Source: Sutcliffiella horikoshii
Lineage (GTDB): Bacteria > Bacillota > Bacilli > Bacillales > Bacillaceae_I
Length of the DNA stretch: 64,000 nt
Reading direction: 5' to 3'
NCBI RefSeq assembly: GCF_008180725.1
Contig: NZ_VTEV01000004.1
Location: 237,003-301,002 of the forward strand
The translations under genes and the position numbers were made by a program. The number at the start of each line of letters is the position of its first letter. Position 1 is the first letter of the stretch. Of this stretch, positions 63,600-64,000 are shown piece by piece. The notes under the pieces are model-generated. The model ran no database searches. It saw only the letters and a list, made by a program, of their open reading frames with translations, and was not told where the DNA came from.

Positions 63600-64000
63600 A
63601 TGAATGAAATAAAATGTGAATGTGGACACATCAATCCAGAAGGTACTATACTTTGTGAAGCGTGCGGAAAACCGACGGAAAATGATCAAAGTAAAGAAAA
63701 ACTATTGGATATGCGCTATGAGGGTAGTGCTAGACGTTCACAAACCTATAACAAAACAATTATAGATAAAGTATGGAATTTCTTTTCATCTGTAAAAGTT
63801 GGTATCTGGATTATTTTTATCATTCTAGTTGCCTCTTCCATCGGAACCATTTTTCCGCAAAAAGATTATATCAATCAGGCAATCCCAGCTGAAATGTACT
63901 ATGAGCAGGAATACGGGTTTGCAGGAAAGTTGTATTATACGTTAGGTTTCCATGATTTATACGGATCATGGTGGTATATGCTTTTGATTGCAGCCTTAGG
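63600..64000 (+). CDS. resB: Cytochrome c biogenesis protein ResB, N-terminal part, cut by window edge
   Basis: ATG 63600, with GGGAG 8 nt upstream, opens a frame that runs off the window. The start encodes a short zinc-ribbon-like element (CECG and CEAC pairs), then a membrane helix (VKVGIWIIFIILVASSIGTI) and the typical FPQKDYINQ loop of ResB/Ccs1. ResB works with ResC in haem export and ligation to cytochrome c. About 134 codons are visible; the C-terminus lies outside. Confidence 0.93.
   Translation, partial: MNEIKCECGHINPEGTILCEACGKPTENDQSKEKLLDMRYEGSARRSQTYNKTIIDKVWNFFSSVKVGIWIIFIILVASSIGTIFPQKDYINQAIPAEMYYEQEYGFAGKLYYTLGFHDLYGSWWYMLLIAAL

Overview
The window comes from a low-GC, endospore-forming Bacillaceae (Bacillus or a close relative). 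Evidence: SD-rich genes with frequent TTG/GTG starts, complete spoIIAA-spoIIAB-sigF and spoVA operons, spoIIM, mciZ, dacF, dacB-spmA-spmB, and a B. subtilis-like order yqkE/yqkF/nudF - spoIIM - fur - yqzK - xerD - drm - punA - dacF - spoIIA - spoVA - lysA - ppiB - rib operon - ypuF - scpAB - ypuI - dacB - spmAB - rluB - resAB from about 28.4 kb to the right edge. The exact species cannot be read from the sequence.

Left part (1-28.3 kb) is accessory. It opens with the end of a thiolase and a two-subunit 3-oxoacid CoA-transferase (ketone body/acetoacetate use). A patch of small membrane proteins and decaying DNA follows, including a TspO-like gene broken at an A8 tract. At 4.6-9.7 kb lies a same-strand run of small enzymes: YdcF-like, peptidase E, PP2C-like, Nudix, GNAT, nucleotidyltransferase, and an alpha/beta hydrolase fused to a YunG-like domain. 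Large single genes follow: a 1081-residue membrane-anchored glycosidase-like protein, a 1408-residue TPR protein with an embedded C39-like peptidase domain, and a WG-repeat protein whose ribosome binding site sits in a hairpin. A PAP2/vanadium-haloperoxidase-like enzyme, an MFS transporter, an EcsC-like protein, a KinB-type histidine kinase and a catalase with a perfect PerR box complete it.

Right part (28.4-64 kb) is the conserved backbone. It holds DNA repair (EndoQ-like PHP protein), iron regulation (fur with Fur- and PerR-type boxes upstream), chromosome dimer resolution and segregation (xerD, scpA, scpB), nucleoside catabolism (drm, punA, pdp; promoter with a cre-like site in its spacer), the forespore sigma-F module, the DPA channel operon (spoVAA-AF) behind a sigma-G-type promoter, lysA, ppiB, an FMN-riboswitch-controlled rib operon, a SodF-like superoxide dismutase, and cortex/core dehydration genes (dacB, spmA, spmB). 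It ends in the cytochrome c maturation genes resA and resB (cut by the window edge).

Non-coding structure is unusually rich. Three tandem arrays have the same 52-bp period (7 units at 32.3 kb, 2 at 39.05 kb, 14 at 58.5 kb), share a sequence skeleton, and each lies just upstream of a sporulation gene (spoIIM, dacF, dacB). There is also a 6 x 21-bp array at 22.1 kb, a 3 x 40/41-bp array at 54.2 kb, and five copies of a ~130-bp interspersed repeat bounded by GCTGTTGATT-like inverted ends, one of them an internal-deletion form. No tRNA, rRNA, CRISPR array, transposase or prophage was recognised.
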